Source of the DNA: Scytalidium lignicola
Lineage: Eukaryota; Ascomycota; Leotiomycetes
DNA length: 37,129 nt
Direction of reading: 5' to 3'
Assembly: GCA_002812745.2 (NCBI GenBank)
Contig: NCSJ02000393.1
Coordinates: forward strand, 1 to 37,129
The first letter of the stretch is position 1, and each line of letters starts with the position of its first letter. Positions 22,625 to 34,103 of this stretch are shown piece by piece. Both the position numbers and the translations under genes were made by a program. Under the pieces are notes generated by a model. The model had not been told where the DNA came from and did no database searches. It worked only from the letters and a program-made list of their open reading frames with translations.

Positions 22625-24687
22625 CTAGTTCCTTCTCTCGCTCCTCGAAGGCCCAAAGTCTGGCTCAGGATGATTCTTCTTCTCCTTTCTACCTTTAATC
22701 GAGAACTCCGCGAGCAGAGACAAATGATCACTAGGGAAATGGTAGTTCGGGAAACCAGGTACTCGCTTCATATATTCTGGGTCAACTGGACCCAGTAGCT
22801 GCGTATTTTCGAGCGAGTTGGTTGAATACCAGATGTGATCGATAGCGCCTCGGAAGCCTGGTGTGTAGTTCGTGAAGGTGAGTTCATCCGGGGTCCCATT
22901 GAGGTTGCTGTATGCGGAGCGTAGGGAAAACGGATGTTGTATTCCATCCCGTGTGAAATCGCCGTATTTGTAGTTGGCCAGTTCGCTGTGGTCAGGTGGC
23001 ACATGGCCGGTAGCTAATAGCTCGTAGACACTAGATTCTGCGGTGGAGTTCAGATCACCACAGACTAGTAATGGTAGTTGAGTGCTGGTGTATTCCATAG
23101 ATGGTGCCGGCTCTAGCAGTGGTTCAGGAGGAGCGTCCGATTCTGCGATGTCCTCCGATATTGTGTATGGCTTCTTATCTTTGCATGGCGGCCATCTGGC
23201 GTACTTCTCTGCCAACTTCGTAACATTTTCCATGAGGATGGCAATCTGAATCAGCTTCACATCCGGAGTGTTGGGATCCCAGTGCAGATGTGAATTTACA
23301 ACAATTATCCGTGAACCAGATTGTCGATTTTCGAAGAACGTCACGATAGCGATATTATCTCTAGGCATGACGCGATTGAAGATATCGTGTTGCTTTTTCA
23401 TGTCTGGTCTGTTGATCGCTATGTTGGCAAAATCAATCAACTGCTTGTCGAGAAGGATGTACTTGTTTGTCTTGTAGAACGTCGCACATCCATCTACAAC
23501 CTTGGCATCTTTTTCAGACATTGTCTTGGCTCTGCCCTTGGGCCAGAATACACCTTTGTAATCAGCGTATGCGAGTTTAACGCTGAAAAATTCCTTGAAG
23601 TTGTCTGTATCTACTTCTTGAAGGCACAGAATATCGGCATCAGATGCTTGTATCTCTTGTAATATCAGTTCTTTCCGGTAATCCCAAGCTAGTGCGCTAG
23701 AAGGAGTATATCCATATTGCTGCGTGGTCACATAGTTGTCACAGAGTATGTTGTGGGAGAAAACCTTTAGGCGTTCTTGGTTTGCGGGGATCGGGGCTCC
23801 ATCCATAAGATCAAGCATAGTTCTACTAGCAGGTGGGAGAGGAACTATGGCATATTAGAGACTAGTATTCACATATTACCAGAAGGAACTCACCTGGTGC
23901 TTGCTCTAGAAGATGATGGATTAGAGATTTTGTTCCCTTCTCCATCAACTCCTGTTTCATGCCACTATCTAGAGGATTGCCTTCAATGCCTAACACCTCC
24001 AACATATATAATGATCCCAATTCGTTGGGCAATGTACGAATATTGTTATCAAATAACATGAGATTCTTCAAGTATACACACATTCCCAACTCAGGTGGAA
24101 GCTCAGCCAACTGATTATTTGAGGCATCTAGATACGTCAAGAACCTCAGTTGCCCAATGGCAGCTGGGATATAACTGATCTTATTTGATGCCACGTATAG
24201 CTCATTCAGGAACGTATAGTTGAATAATGCGGGAGCCAGAACTCGGAGACCTTGTCCACTCAGATCCATGTTATGCCAATCTTGACGTTTCATTCCAACA
24301 TCCATATTAGAAGGTCGGCCTCGATCAGCGGTCTGGGGTTCATTTTCTGTGTTTGTAGGAGCGGCAGGTGCCGCGGAAATCCCCCTATTCTCTCCAGCTT
24401 TCATCCGAGCATAATGGTGTGGAGCATGCTGATCTATCATAGCAGCATGAGCTTTCTCTGACTCCTTATATAGCTTCAGCTGTTCCGCCCAGTGCTCAGT
24501 AATCTGTTGTGGTTGACTGCCCCGTGACGCTGTAACTTGTCCATTGTGAATGCTTGTAGGTGTAAAGCTTGGGGTCGTGTTCGATAATACGGTGGATGAA
24601 TAGGTTGTGTGGTGGCCCAGCACTGATCCATTCGTGTTGTGACTATTATGATCTTGTTGGATACCGGTGTGATGTTGAGCATGCTGC

Positions 24688-24722
<35 letters not shown>

Positions 24723-25022
24723 CTGATGGGTCGTGTGGTTTTGAAAATTGTACATCAGAGGCATGCCCCGCCCACCAGGACCTCCATTTACACGGGAGTG
24801 TTGGCCTTGTTGGTGGCTCTGATTAAACATCCCGTATAGAGACTGTGCCGGGGAGCGAGAATCGGGAGATCGAGAAGGGGAAGGTGCGTCTGAGCCAAAG
24901 GCTGATCTTAAGTTATTCGGCGGGGTACTACTGCGCAAAGGATGACGTTGATGGGGCAGCTGTGCGTGTTGTGGGTAGTAGTAGTTCCCAGCGCTCTGTG
25001 GGAACCGGTAACCATCGGCCAT
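22625..25022 (-). CDS. CCR4: CCR4 deadenylase (LRR plus endonuclease/exonuclease/phosphatase domain)
   Basis: Two exons on the - strand, 25022-23894 and 23844-22625, encode 782 aa; the 49-nt intron has donor GTGAGT and acceptor ATAG. Residues 1-250 are Gln/Pro/Ser-rich with a run of 14 Gln at 100-113. About 250-355 hold four or five leucine-rich repeats, including LNELYVASNKISYIPAAIG and NLMLFDNNIRTLPNELG, the surface that binds Caf1/Pop2. About 395-760 form the exonuclease-like fold with Asn408 (FSHN), Glu453 (CLQEVD), His563 (NSHLHWD), Asp640 and Asn642 (GDLNS), and Asp749-His750 (PSDHLS). All expected catalytic residues are present. Ccr4 is the Mg-dependent poly(A) nuclease of the cytoplasmic Ccr4-Not complex and starts mRNA decay. 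Order and length match other filamentous ascomycetes. The C-terminal tail is charged and short. Confidence 0.96.
24684..24725 (-). repeat. Polyglutamine codon tract (14 mixed CAG/CAA codons) in CCR4
   Basis: Fourteen Gln codons flanked by His codons. The CAG and CAA codons alternate in short blocks, which limits slippage and suggests the tract is retained as protein rather than freshly expanded. Confidence 0.95.
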
Positions 25023-27403
25023 CTAAACCCCCCACAGCTACTTCTGACGACGGCTTTGGCTCACAATGTTGAGCACAGGCCTTGAAAACTTGCAGATATG
25101 ATATACTGCTTAAGTAGGTAATTGGGAGAGCGGAGATCGGAGCCTTTTGTGTCGGTACATAGGTCTGCTGTGCTTGCCTTCTCCACATAGACCTCAATTC
25201 CAAGTGATAGCGCAGCAAGCGCCGGGAGGTTTTATCTATAAATTGGCGTGGTTGCGATTGTATCTCGGTCAGGTGGGTTGGGACAAAGGTTGAGTCCGTC
25301 GATAAATGGCCGTAAACGGAGGATCTCGCTACCTCGGACTAGATTCACTTGATAGGACTGCTTGGCAGTATTTGGATCGCACTGAACGAGTGGTTTTATC
25401 CTTGCTATAGGGCAATATCAGCACTTATACTCGACGATGTATGTCTTTGCTACAAGTCTCGGAGGGGACTTGTGGAAACGCTGATACCTTGACGCTAGCT
25501 AGAAGTGAATCTCAAGGCCAGTTGATTGATATGGTCTTCAAGGGTACAGGCATCGGCTTTAGTTCGCAGTAAGGAGCTTGATTGCGACTGCAGAGTCCTG
25601 TAGAGCTTCAAATGCAACTGAGGTAGCTGGCGACTAAACCGGAGAAGCTAGTGTGAAAAATCACGTGATTGGGACGTAGCCTTGGGATGCTGAAACACGA
25701 CAACATGACTTTCCGTAGTTGAATCAACAAGAGTCTGTGGGAGCATCTCTCAATAAGCGTCACGCACAGCACTAGATCAGATAAAAACAAAAATGCAGGG
25801 TTGAGGTTCTGTATTTCTGATTTACAATATCCAGACTGAATTCACCTAAAAACTAGGTTGACTAGAGCAGAGTTAAAAGGTTTAGGTGTCTATCTTAAAA
25901 ACAGGTGACAAAGTTTGAAATTTACTAATCCAGTCTGATTCTGGCTTCGGTTCTAGCCCAAATAGAACATCTGAAGCTACCTCACCTCTATGCCGTAGCA
26001 GAATAATCATCATTCTATCATAAGCTGCAGGGTTTCTACAGCGTTTAATATCACAGCGCTTATTTGACTATCGATAATCGCATTGTGTATTTAGCCGACG
26101 GTATCAACGGTTCCACTGCGACGACCAACCTTCCGACTCTACAACTATGGTCATTCAGGATCTGACGGTAACATGCTTGCATTCAAGCAACTAGTCTACC
26201 CCAGTTGTTAGTCGGAAGACTTAAGCTCTTCGTTATAATATTGAGGATGGAGTTACAAGGTGCTANTTTTTTTTGTTGGAGCTTCTTAGAGTTTCCTACT
26301 ACACACTGAAGAGGCTAGAAGCACATTTCCTGCTCTACGTGTACTACTACTGCATATTTCTCGATTGGAAGAGCAAGAGGAAGAGGACCGAGGACAGAAT
26401 AAGAGCCACTCGCCTTTATTGAAAGAAATCGCGGGGGAAACTAGAAGTCGTCAATCAAACCACATTTCATCACGAACGCCTCGCATGGGCACGGTAGGTG
26501 GCTTTTCGGAACCAGCCTTCTTGGGACCTTCACCTAGGATGAGACCGGAAAGTCGGAAAGATTGGTGGAAGCAGCAGGATATATGGAGGTTGCAACAATT
26601 ACAACAGCCGCACAATGCAGCACGTTGAATCTAGAAATGCGGTGTTTGCCTTCGGGCAAGCATGCTACAATAATGCTACCGCACACTGAAGGAACCCCAA
26701 AAAGGAACCCAGGCCCGTACCATGCCACTGCCACCAATACTAGCCATCCAGCCACGCTGGCCCCCTTATTGCTGGCGCCTTTTCCCAGCCCGAGAGCCAG
26801 CAAATTACGTGAGCACACACAAATCGAAAGTGCTCAGCAACGCCCAGTCACCAGTGTCCAGTTGCGCTTCTCGTCTCGCTCTGCTTTCTTATCAGCAGCG
26901 AGCTCAGAAACGGCCGTGGCTAGCAACGGCTGGATAAGTATATAGATCTGCTGGATTCTCCTGGCGCCGTACCCTCCCCCTAATACAAAGTACCGTACGG
27001 AAGTACCATAGACGATCCCGTCGTTCTAGTCGCCAGGTCGCCACGGTCGCTTAGGACTCCCCGTCGTCCGCGGGTGTCGCATGTGCAATTACCCCATGCT
27101 TCAATCCCCAGATCGCTACTCTCTCCGCCACTCTATCCAACATCTGCAGCACCCACCCCATGACCTATAGCGCATCTTTGCTCACAACCATTATTGATTC
27201 AAAGCCCTTTTGCATGCCGCGCGAATAGGCCGATGTAGGTTCGCAGCCGGGATTCGTTGTTGGAAGCCGCGCACTTGGCCCCGCGGTCAAGTCTCCATTA
27301 GGCAAAATCAGCAAAGAGCCTGTAGCTAATAACAGTGCTGTAAGCTGGGTCTCGGGGCAGATCCAGTGGGCTTCTGTAACGCAGCGCCCAGAAAGAAGCA
27401 AGC
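25023..27403. other. Divergent intergenic region between CCR4 and the methyltransferase gene
   Basis: A 2.4-kb promoter region shared by two genes transcribed away from each other. It holds a 12-bp palindrome at 25659-25670 and an N next to a T-run at 26266. ORFs up to 127 codons around 26,360-26,945 look like chance frames in GC-richer DNA. Parts probably belong to long 5' leaders. No gene is supported. Confidence 0.5.
25659..25670. promoter_or_regulatory. Palindromic E-box AATCACGTGATT upstream of CCR4
   Basis: A perfect 12-bp palindrome centred on CACGTG, about 640 nt upstream of the CCR4 start codon. TCACGTGA is the preferred site of Cbf1-type bHLH proteins in fungi. The regulatory role is inferred only. 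Confidence 0.35.
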
Positions 27404-29227
27404 ATGGCGGAAGCTGCTTTTTTCTCGAACATGGCTGCTCAACGGGATGCTCGAAAACGACGACCCTCCACCAACAACAATAAAGGCTCGGCTTCTCTGC
27501 AGGCGCAATCCAAGTCTTCATTGATAAAGAAACCCGGCTCCAGCTCCAGCTCCAGGGCCGACGCGCAGTCAGCATCCAAGGGCGAAGCGACGACACCTGA
27601 AGGCGGCCATACTATCATCCTGTCCAAGGACGACCAGAAGAGATCCGACTCGGTTTCGATTGCCAGTTCCAACTCTGTAGGAACCCATTCCACTTTATCA
27701 GCTAACAAGTCGTCGTCGTTGTCGTCGTCTGCTCAGCATCTTGGGTCCGATCGCATGCTTTCGACTCCACTCCCCGACTACAAACGAGCTGCGAATCAAT
27801 CGAACAGGGCAAGGGCCGCCGCAGCGTCGCACGCTGCTGCCAACCGAAAATCATCCTCAGTCTCTGCGACTAGTTCCGACCGCAACAAACATGTCGCCAA
27901 CGCGTCGGCGGCGGCGGACTCGATGGGAACAAACAGAGTTGATGTTGCTGGCCGCTCCAGCAGCGTGTCTGGCAGCACTGGCTCAAGTGGTCTCACGGCA
28001 ATAACCTCGAGCGATCTATCAGCATCTCAAGTTTCGTTGCACAACAACCACCCCTTTGTGCGACGCAATGGCAGACGATATCTACGAGACCCAACTCTCC
28101 CCTATCCTCTTCCCTGCGACCTTGCGGAGATCCATCGGCAGACATTACGCACCATGCTCTATGTACAGGTGTTTGGTGGTCCTACCTGCTCTCCTACGTT
28201 TGCTCACAAACCCCCGAAACGTGTCCTCGATGTTGGTTGTGGCCCGGGCTTCTGGAGCGTGATGTGCCATCGCCACTTTGCAAAACGAGGATATTCATCC
28301 ATAGCCTTTACTGGTATCGACATCGCTCCTCTCGCACCAGTCTCGGACATGGATGCTGACATGAACTGGCGGTTCGTACAGCACGATCTACGGAGGACTC
28401 CTCTACCATTCCGTGATGAAGAGTTCAACCTGATCATGATCAAAGATATGAGTCTGGTCTCTCCTATCTCGGGATCCATACAACAGCAAGAATTGATGGA
28501 TGACTATCTACGGATTTTGAAGCCTGGCGGGACAATCGAGTTTTGGGATGGCGATTATGCAATACGTATGCTGCTCCCACATCCCTCCCAATCGGGCAAC
28601 CCGGATGAAGACAATCACAGCAGTAACAGCTATAACAATAACGAAGACGAGGAGCCAGACCGTGCAGAAGAGCTCGGTCTCTATACCTTGACACCGCAAA
28701 CTTCGTTGGGGCCACCACAAAACCAATACCTGGCGGACTACAATGGATGGATAACGAAGGCCCTCGAACCTCGCAAACTTACACCCATGCCATGCACCTT
28801 AATCCGGCCACTGCTCGTTCAAGAGCCTGACCTAACGGATATTAGTGACTGGCGCTTAGCGATCCCCCTAGGAGAAGAAGTCCGGTGGGAGAAAGAGGGC
28901 ATTGGCGGTGCGGTAACTGCCACCAGCAACTCTAGCCTCGGAGCACATACGGTCTCAAAGGGAAAAACGAAAGAGTCTGGCCAGCACCACCGCAAGCATC
29001 TGACCCCTAGCCAGGCAGCGTTGCGGTCGACGGCCCTCACGACTGTAGTGCAGATGATTGAAAGCTTGGAGCCCATGCTGAGGGAGGCTAGCGGGAAAGG
29101 TCAAGATGAGTGGGATCGGTGGTATGGAAGCATGATGAATGATTTACTGAAGCAGAATGGGGCTTCTTGGGGGGAGTGCCTTGAGATTGGTGCCTGGTGG
29201 GCGCAGAAGAAGAAACCGGCATCTTGA
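27404..29227 (+). CDS. Class I SAM-dependent methyltransferase with long disordered N-terminus
   Basis: A single exon encodes 607 aa. Residues 1-215 are Ser/Ala/Lys-rich and probably disordered. A methyltransferase fold follows: motif I VLDVGCGPGFW at 274-284, an acidic strand end TGIDIAP where SAM ribose would bind, NWRFVQHDLRRTPLPFRDEE (motif II region) and LRILKPGGTIEFWDGD (motif III). This is the Methyltransf_11/25 layout seen in LaeA- and Umta-like fungal enzymes. The C-terminal part has an Asn/Glu-rich insertion near residue 400 and ends in a helical segment with ECLEIGAWWAQKKK. The substrate cannot be inferred from these motifs. No biosynthetic cluster surrounds it, so a secondary-metabolism role is not suggested. 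The gene is divergent from CCR4 and convergent with the LYR-motif gene. Confidence 0.85.
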   Translation: MAEAAFFSNMAAQRDARKRRPSTNNNKGSASLQAQSKSSLIKKPGSSSSSRADAQSASKGEATTPEGGHTIILSKDDQKRSDSVSIASSNSVGTHSTLSANKSSSLSSSAQHLGSDRMLSTPLPDYKRAANQSNRARAAAASHAAANRKSSSVSATSSDRNKHVANASAAADSMGTNRVDVAGRSSSVSGSTGSSGLTAITSSDLSASQVSLHNNHPFVRRNGRRYLRDPTLPYPLPCDLAEIHRQTLRTMLYVQVFGGPTCSPTFAHKPPKRVLDVGCGPGFWSVMCHRHFAKRGYSSIAFTGIDIAPLAPVSDMDADMNWRFVQHDLRRTPLPFRDEEFNLIMIKDMSLVSPISGSIQQQELMDDYLRILKPGGTIEFWDGDYAIRMLLPHPSQSGNPDEDNHSSNSYNNNEDEEPDRAEELGLYTLTPQTSLGPPQNQYLADYNGWITKALEPRKLTPMPCTLIRPLLVQEPDLTDISDWRLAIPLGEEVRWEKEGIGGAVTATSNSSLGAHTVSKGKTKESGQHHRKHLTPSQAALRSTALTTVVQMIESLEPMLREASGKGQDEWDRWYGSMMNDLLKQNGASWGECLEIGAWWAQKKKPAS

Positions 29228-29667
29228 GGTATTTATCTTGTGGTCGTGTTATAAATACCCACAGTGGAAGGTGTATGTGAGCAAGACAGGTCTAAGAGGA
29301 TAGAAATGTCCTTTGTCGACTGGCTGAATTCAATGTTGTTGCGTTCATTGCTCTTTCTACCCACGAGATACATACATTTACTGGACTGTGCCACATTATG
29401 CAAGCTACATTCTCTCCCATATCTCTAGTAGCTTCTGCTATTCCTTATCACACATCACTTCGAACGTCACGAACTATCCTACTAAGGCTCTAAAACCTAA
29501 TTCTCTTTCCCCTCTTCAATTCGCATAATCATATGGAGTCTCTTCAATCACAATGCGCCTTTGAAGTGGCAGAACTTTAGTCCTCGTCTCTGGGAAGTGG
29601 TATTAATTAAGTTCAACATTCGTCGCAATATTTATTCATCATTTCCATCTTCAATGGCTTCGTTTTC
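29228..29667. other. Short intergenic region between convergent genes
   Basis: About 440 nt of AT-rich 3' flanks between the methyltransferase gene (+) and the LYR-motif gene (-). Nothing else is seen. Confidence 0.5.
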
Positions 29668-30321
29668 TCATATCTTATCGTACCGTTGACGGAGCGCTCG
29701 ATATCGTTTCAGATAGTATCTAGATATACCCAACCGAATTGCATTAGTTTCCAGTTCCACATGGAAGCCAGATATACGCATCGCATTATTAAGGGGGAAA
29801 ATGGCCTTGTTCCACATGCATATTTTGTTGTTGCTCTCAATGGTGATCTCGAATCAAGAGTATTTAGGATCTTAAAGAAAAGCTAGTTACTTACAATGCT
29901 TCTATTTCTGAAAGATATATATATAATGTTAGTGAATGTCCGATCGATTATAGCTATTTCCATAAGGCCAATATNAAAAAATTCTTTATGTTTTTAGAGG
30001 AAAGCAAAATGATAGATAATACCTTTCCTGACGTACTCTGCCCGATTAATGCAATCTCTTATTTCAGCCTCATCTGTCAAATGTGCTTTGCTTGCGAAAG
30101 CTTTGTGTAGCCGTGGTCGAAAGTATCCGTATCCAAGAGGATAGTCTTTACCCAGGTGCAAGAGTTCTATTGAAGCGACAACATAAGCACCCTGGAATGA
30201 ACTGAGGCTTCTTGCATTTGCATCACCGGAACTTAAGAATCCGCTGGTCATGAAATGCCTAGTCATATACTATACCTTTGTAGATATTGATCACGTCTCT
30301 TCGCAAAGTTGGGTTCGTCAT
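29668..30321 (-). CDS. LYR-motif mitochondrial protein, ETFRF1/LYRM5 family (four exons, 13-nt microexon)
   Basis: Exons on the - strand: 30321-30276, 30166-30023, 29907-29895 and 29719-29668, giving 84 aa. Phases agree at every junction. The protein starts [20 protein letters not shown], continues [19 protein letters not shown] and [20 protein letters not shown], and ends RQRYDKI. This fits ETFRF1 (LYRM5) in length (human about 90 aa), in the LYR-like IYK near the N-terminus, and in the C-terminal [15 protein letters not shown] helix. ETFRF1 binds mitochondrial electron-transfer flavoprotein and removes its FAD, tuning electron flow from acyl-CoA dehydrogenases. Exon 3 has only 13 nt, framed by acceptor CTTTCAG (branch CACTAAC) and donor GTAAGT. 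Donors of introns 1 and 2 (GTATAG, GTATTA) are weak. An N lies in intron 2 at 29975. The gene is easily missed because each exon is short. Confidence 0.85.
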
Positions 30322-30676
30322 TGTTGCCCTTTTCTATATCCCTAGTGTGCTGATGTTGTTGCGTAACAACAACTTCGATCGAGCAAAAAAGATTGGATCG
30401 CGTCAATTTTGAGCCATGAACTTCACTCAATTGATATCGGTAGATGAAGTTATGACAAAGAAGATCATTGGCTGTGAGGTCGAGGGTTCGTCTGTTCCGG
30501 CATTGCACCTGTAAGCTTTCCTCTGGACGCCGCTTCCGAACTGCGGGGGCCTAGTAAGCACCGAGCAATCGGATCACCAAATTCGATGGACCTCGGATAG
30601 CTTCAACGCAATTGAAGAGATACGACGTCCCTTCAACTCTCTCTGTCAGCAAGGTGACGAGAGGAACTGAGGCACG
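30322..30676. promoter_or_regulatory. Bidirectional promoter region between the LYRM5-like and thioesterase genes
   Basis: Only 355 nt separate the two start codons, which point away from each other, so both promoters and leaders must lie here. It contains CCTCGG at 30591-30596. No TATA box is obvious. Confidence 0.6.
30591..30596 (+). promoter_or_regulatory. CCTCGG hexamer (FarA/FarB-type fatty-acid response core)
   Basis: CCTCGG is the established core site of FarA/FarB (Ctf1-type) Zn2Cys6 activators of beta-oxidation genes in Aspergillus and relatives. Here it lies 80 nt before the thioesterase ATG and about 270 nt from the LYRM5-like ATG. A single hexamer can arise by chance, roughly one time in six for a region of this size on both strands. 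Confidence 0.3.
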
Positions 30677-32029
30677 ATGTCTCCTTCTATACAGTCCTTA
30701 CCTCTTCTCACACGTTCAACAAACCATCTCCGGCTTCTCGTTCTCTCGACTACACCATTATGCTCTCAGCCTCATCCTCATCATCATCCTCTACCTCCTC
30801 GCGCCCCGGTGAATAGAATATCTTCAAAAAGATATCTCTCCTCCTCCAATCTAAACTCGAACAGTTCAACCTCCACCTCCACCTCCACCTCCAACGGAGA
30901 AGCCTCCCTCACCGATCCTACTCCTTTCCAATCCCGCTGGCTATCCACCACCAAGTCGCGTATAGGGAAATGCATACTCTGGGGTCTGGATCACGAGCAG
31001 ACGCAGCGTGCGGCTGCTGTTTTGAAGGTGTTAGGTGAGGAGTGGAGGGTGCTGGTCGCTGGGCAGGAAGGATTTTTGACGAGTAAGAAACGGGCTGGGT
31101 TGGTGAGACAGAAGGTTGTGTGGGGGGAGATGGATAGTATGGTTTGTAAATTTCAATTTTTTTTTATGATTCCTCCCTCTTTTTTGTTTCTTCCTTAGGA
31201 GTGAGGTGTTTAAGGGCTTAATATCTTTTCTAGACGGGGGTTTTATTTTATTATTTGCTTATTAAAGGCAATTGAGGGGAAATCTCGGAAGCAGTCTAGT
31301 CTTTGTCTTCTCTTCTTGTCTTCCTTCATATATACTGGAGGTTAATCGGAGTATTGTTTTTTAAGGAATTTCAGCTAAATAGAATATCCCAGGCTCACGT
31401 TAACAACGTAACATACGTACGATACGCTGAGAGTGCACGAATAAATTGGGCATACAACTATGCTGTACATATTGATCCCAAGAATCAGGAGAAATGGAGT
31501 AAATTATGGACACCTAAAGGAGATGGGTTAATATTAAGGAGCATGAGGACGGATTATAAATTTGTCAGTCCAGTGATCCTCTATCTCTAGATCTCTCCCC
31601 TCATATGCTTCACTTTGTCTTGTTATACTCTTCCACCAATCTCATGGGTGTTGTAGAGAATCTATTTTGCTGACGTCCTGATAGCCTATGACCTGGCCAG
31701 ATCACATCTCAGTCTTCCACAAACTTCGATCCCTGCCTAAGGCCTCCGATACATCCTTCATCCTAGATGTAATGATTCTCTCCGAACTCCACCAGCGGCC
31801 AGCGGCTCGTTGTGTTGAAGATATAGTAGTGTATGACTATCGGAAAGCCAAGAAAATGGTTTTGCCACCGTTCGTGATGGACGCATTTGTAAAGACGTGG
31901 GAGGAGCAGGAGGATGCAAAAAGGAAGAGTTTAGAGAGAATTGAAGAGATAGAGAAGCAAGTTAGGAAGTTAGAAACGGATAGTTGGGATAGAGAAGGTG
32001 CTGTGGAAGATCTTGGCAGCTCGTCGTGA
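30677..32029 (+). CDS. Hotdog-fold acyl-CoA thioesterase-like protein, probably mitochondrial
   Basis: Three exons, 30677-31141, 31393-31563 and 31685-32029, encode 326 aa; donors GTTTGT and GTCAGT, acceptors CCCAG and GATAG, all in phase 0. The N-terminus is rich in Ser/Arg/Leu and free of acidic residues for about 75 residues, as in mitochondrial presequences, and includes a (Ser-Thr)n stretch. The 4HBT-type motif spans the first junction: WGEMDSM-AHVNNVTYVRYAESARINW, where Asp153 matches the catalytic Asp and HVNN the conserved turn. Exon 3 supplies MTWPDHISVFHKLRSLP and the second strand set, ending in a charged helix. The family hydrolyses acyl-CoA or related thioesters; the exact substrate is unknown. 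It shares a promoter with the LYRM5-like gene. Confidence 0.87.
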
Positions 32030-34085
32030 TGGAGATTGAAAGAAATTTACGAAGAGATGGGATTTAGATAAATATTTTCAAAGATAGTAAAGTCTTATGG
32101 ATTTCTAGACATAGAACGTCTCGGATTTGGCGCAAGAATATTAGAGCATTTGGCGCCATCTAGCTTACTGGCTGTGCTTCTGCTTCTGCTTCTGGAAATA
32201 AGTAAGTTGAATTTCCTTTAAAATTTTTACCATGTATATATATCTATGTTGATCCTATTTCTCATTTCTGACTATGTTTCAAGAATATTTTTTGGTGTCT
32301 ACAAGGGTATAGAAATACAACATCTAGCGCCTCTCAGCTGTTATGGTTATTTCGGACTTATTTCTCCTTTCTATGCTTTCTGCCTCTGGGGATTTTTCTT
32401 TGGTGTTTTTTACATGTGATCAACAACTCGGACTTCCACTTGCTCCTTCCTTTTTGGGAGACTGATGTTCTGCGCACCAGGAATTCGATAGGGAAGCTAC
32501 GTTCTGTCGTATATTCTTTTCTTCTTTCTCATTTTTCCTGTTTAGATGCTACTTTTGCTGTAAAAAGATGATGCTTAATCTTTTGCTTGACTCGTTTTAC
32601 CTTGCGAACTCAAATCTTCTACGATTTATATTGTTCTGTGAAAGCATAGCCTATATTTTACTGTGTAGAGACTGAAGATCAAGTAATAAAAATATACATT
32701 AGTAGCATGTGGAGAGGCTTATGCGACAAACTCGGTGCATTCACGTGGACCTCGTGAGGGATACCCTTATCTCCTATCATATCTATATTCAAGGTTCTTA
32801 CTAGTTATCAAGTGTTGGAGATCACTAACCTAGGGTTTTTCTTTGCTGATCTGATCTACTCGCAGCATNGGGGGATTGAATCGACTTCGATTTCTGAGTT
32901 GCCTGGCAACACATATCATTCCATAATAAAAGCACCACAGCAAACCCCTCAACAGGAAAAGAATTTATCTTTTTGACTCCACTACTTACAACCAAAGAGA
33001 AATTGCTCTTAAATGCAACTCTACTTCATTCGCCCTGAGTGAAGCCTTGTCAAACCCGCTAGGGCAAGAATTGGACTTGATCAACAAGCGTTTCTGAGTG
33101 CAAGTCAGAATCACTAACCACTCACTCTGGTCGTCTGCGGTCATAATTCCGTTAGCTGCATTGCAGTGATTGCCAACAGCCGGCACTACTGTAAAAGTAT
33201 GGCAACATCGATCACTTAGAAAAGTGGAAACGGGTGATCAAAATCCCCTCACCACTCTCCAAATGGCCACAGAGAGCTGGGGTCTTCTAAGCACGGGTGG
33301 CCACAAAATGAGCACTGCAAAAGATAGATACCACCCAAAGGATCTAGTACGCTACAATAACTTTTTATTGATCCAAACGGCATGAAAAAGTGAAACGATT
33401 TGCAGATAGGACATGGACAAGGTATTGAGATGGAGGTGCAGAAACAATACCCCACGCTAGATATATCCTCTCTCGCACTCTTTAACCACTTAACTTGGAC
33501 GAGGTAGACAATTACCCCTCCATGGAGGCTGGGAGCGGCTTTTAAAAGGACGACACTTGTATGGCTTGATTCGGGCTTTGTCGTGAGCTTACCATTCCTT
33601 CAGGCAACACATACCTTATTGATTGTACAGGCCCTTCGTCCACTACTCTGGATCCTAGAGAAGAGGTGCACCTTTTCTTATGCCTTGCACCCTAGTAAAA
33701 GGGTTAGGTTTTCCCGTCACTGGCTGGATACATAACAACAGTATTGCATCCGCGGAATATTAGTGGTGGTGGATAGGGAAAAGAAAACCAGACACGGGAA
33801 AAACAGAGACATGCATTGAGCTTATTATGAATGCCAAAAGCATAACAAAAGCGGATGAGGGGAAAAAAGGATGCAAGATTACTCAGTCACCTTGCTCCAG
33901 AGAGTGGAAAAGAAAAGAGAAAATATCGCATGCTATACGATGCCAGTTAGCCGCGATTACAGTACTTAGTGTTTCACTCGCATGTACGACTGACTGTACA
34001 GCGCTTATGAGAGTCTGAAGAACCTTGCAAGCCTCCAAATCAGTCAGATACAGTGTCCTAATTAATACAGGATTATCAAAAAAAT

Positions 34086-34103
34086 AGCCCCGCTTTCGGG
34101 GCT
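34086..34103 (+). other. GC-rich hairpin followed by a T-rich run (bacterial terminator-like)
   Basis: AGCCCCG at 34086-34092, loop CTTT, and CGGGGCT at 34097-34103 form a perfect 7-bp stem. It is preceded by seven A (34078-34084) and followed by TTCTT. The shape is that of a rho-independent terminator, but such terminators do not operate in fungal nuclei and no bacterial gene is nearby. Confidence 0.5.

Noticed and set aside
26365..26945. Two ORFs of 87 and 127 codons between CCR4 and the methyltransferase
   Set aside because: They overlap in different frames, lack known motifs, and lie in a region best explained as promoter and leader DNA.
29686..29886. 66-codon + strand ORF
   Set aside because: It lies antisense to intron 3 and exon 4 of the LYRM5-like gene and has no features of its own.
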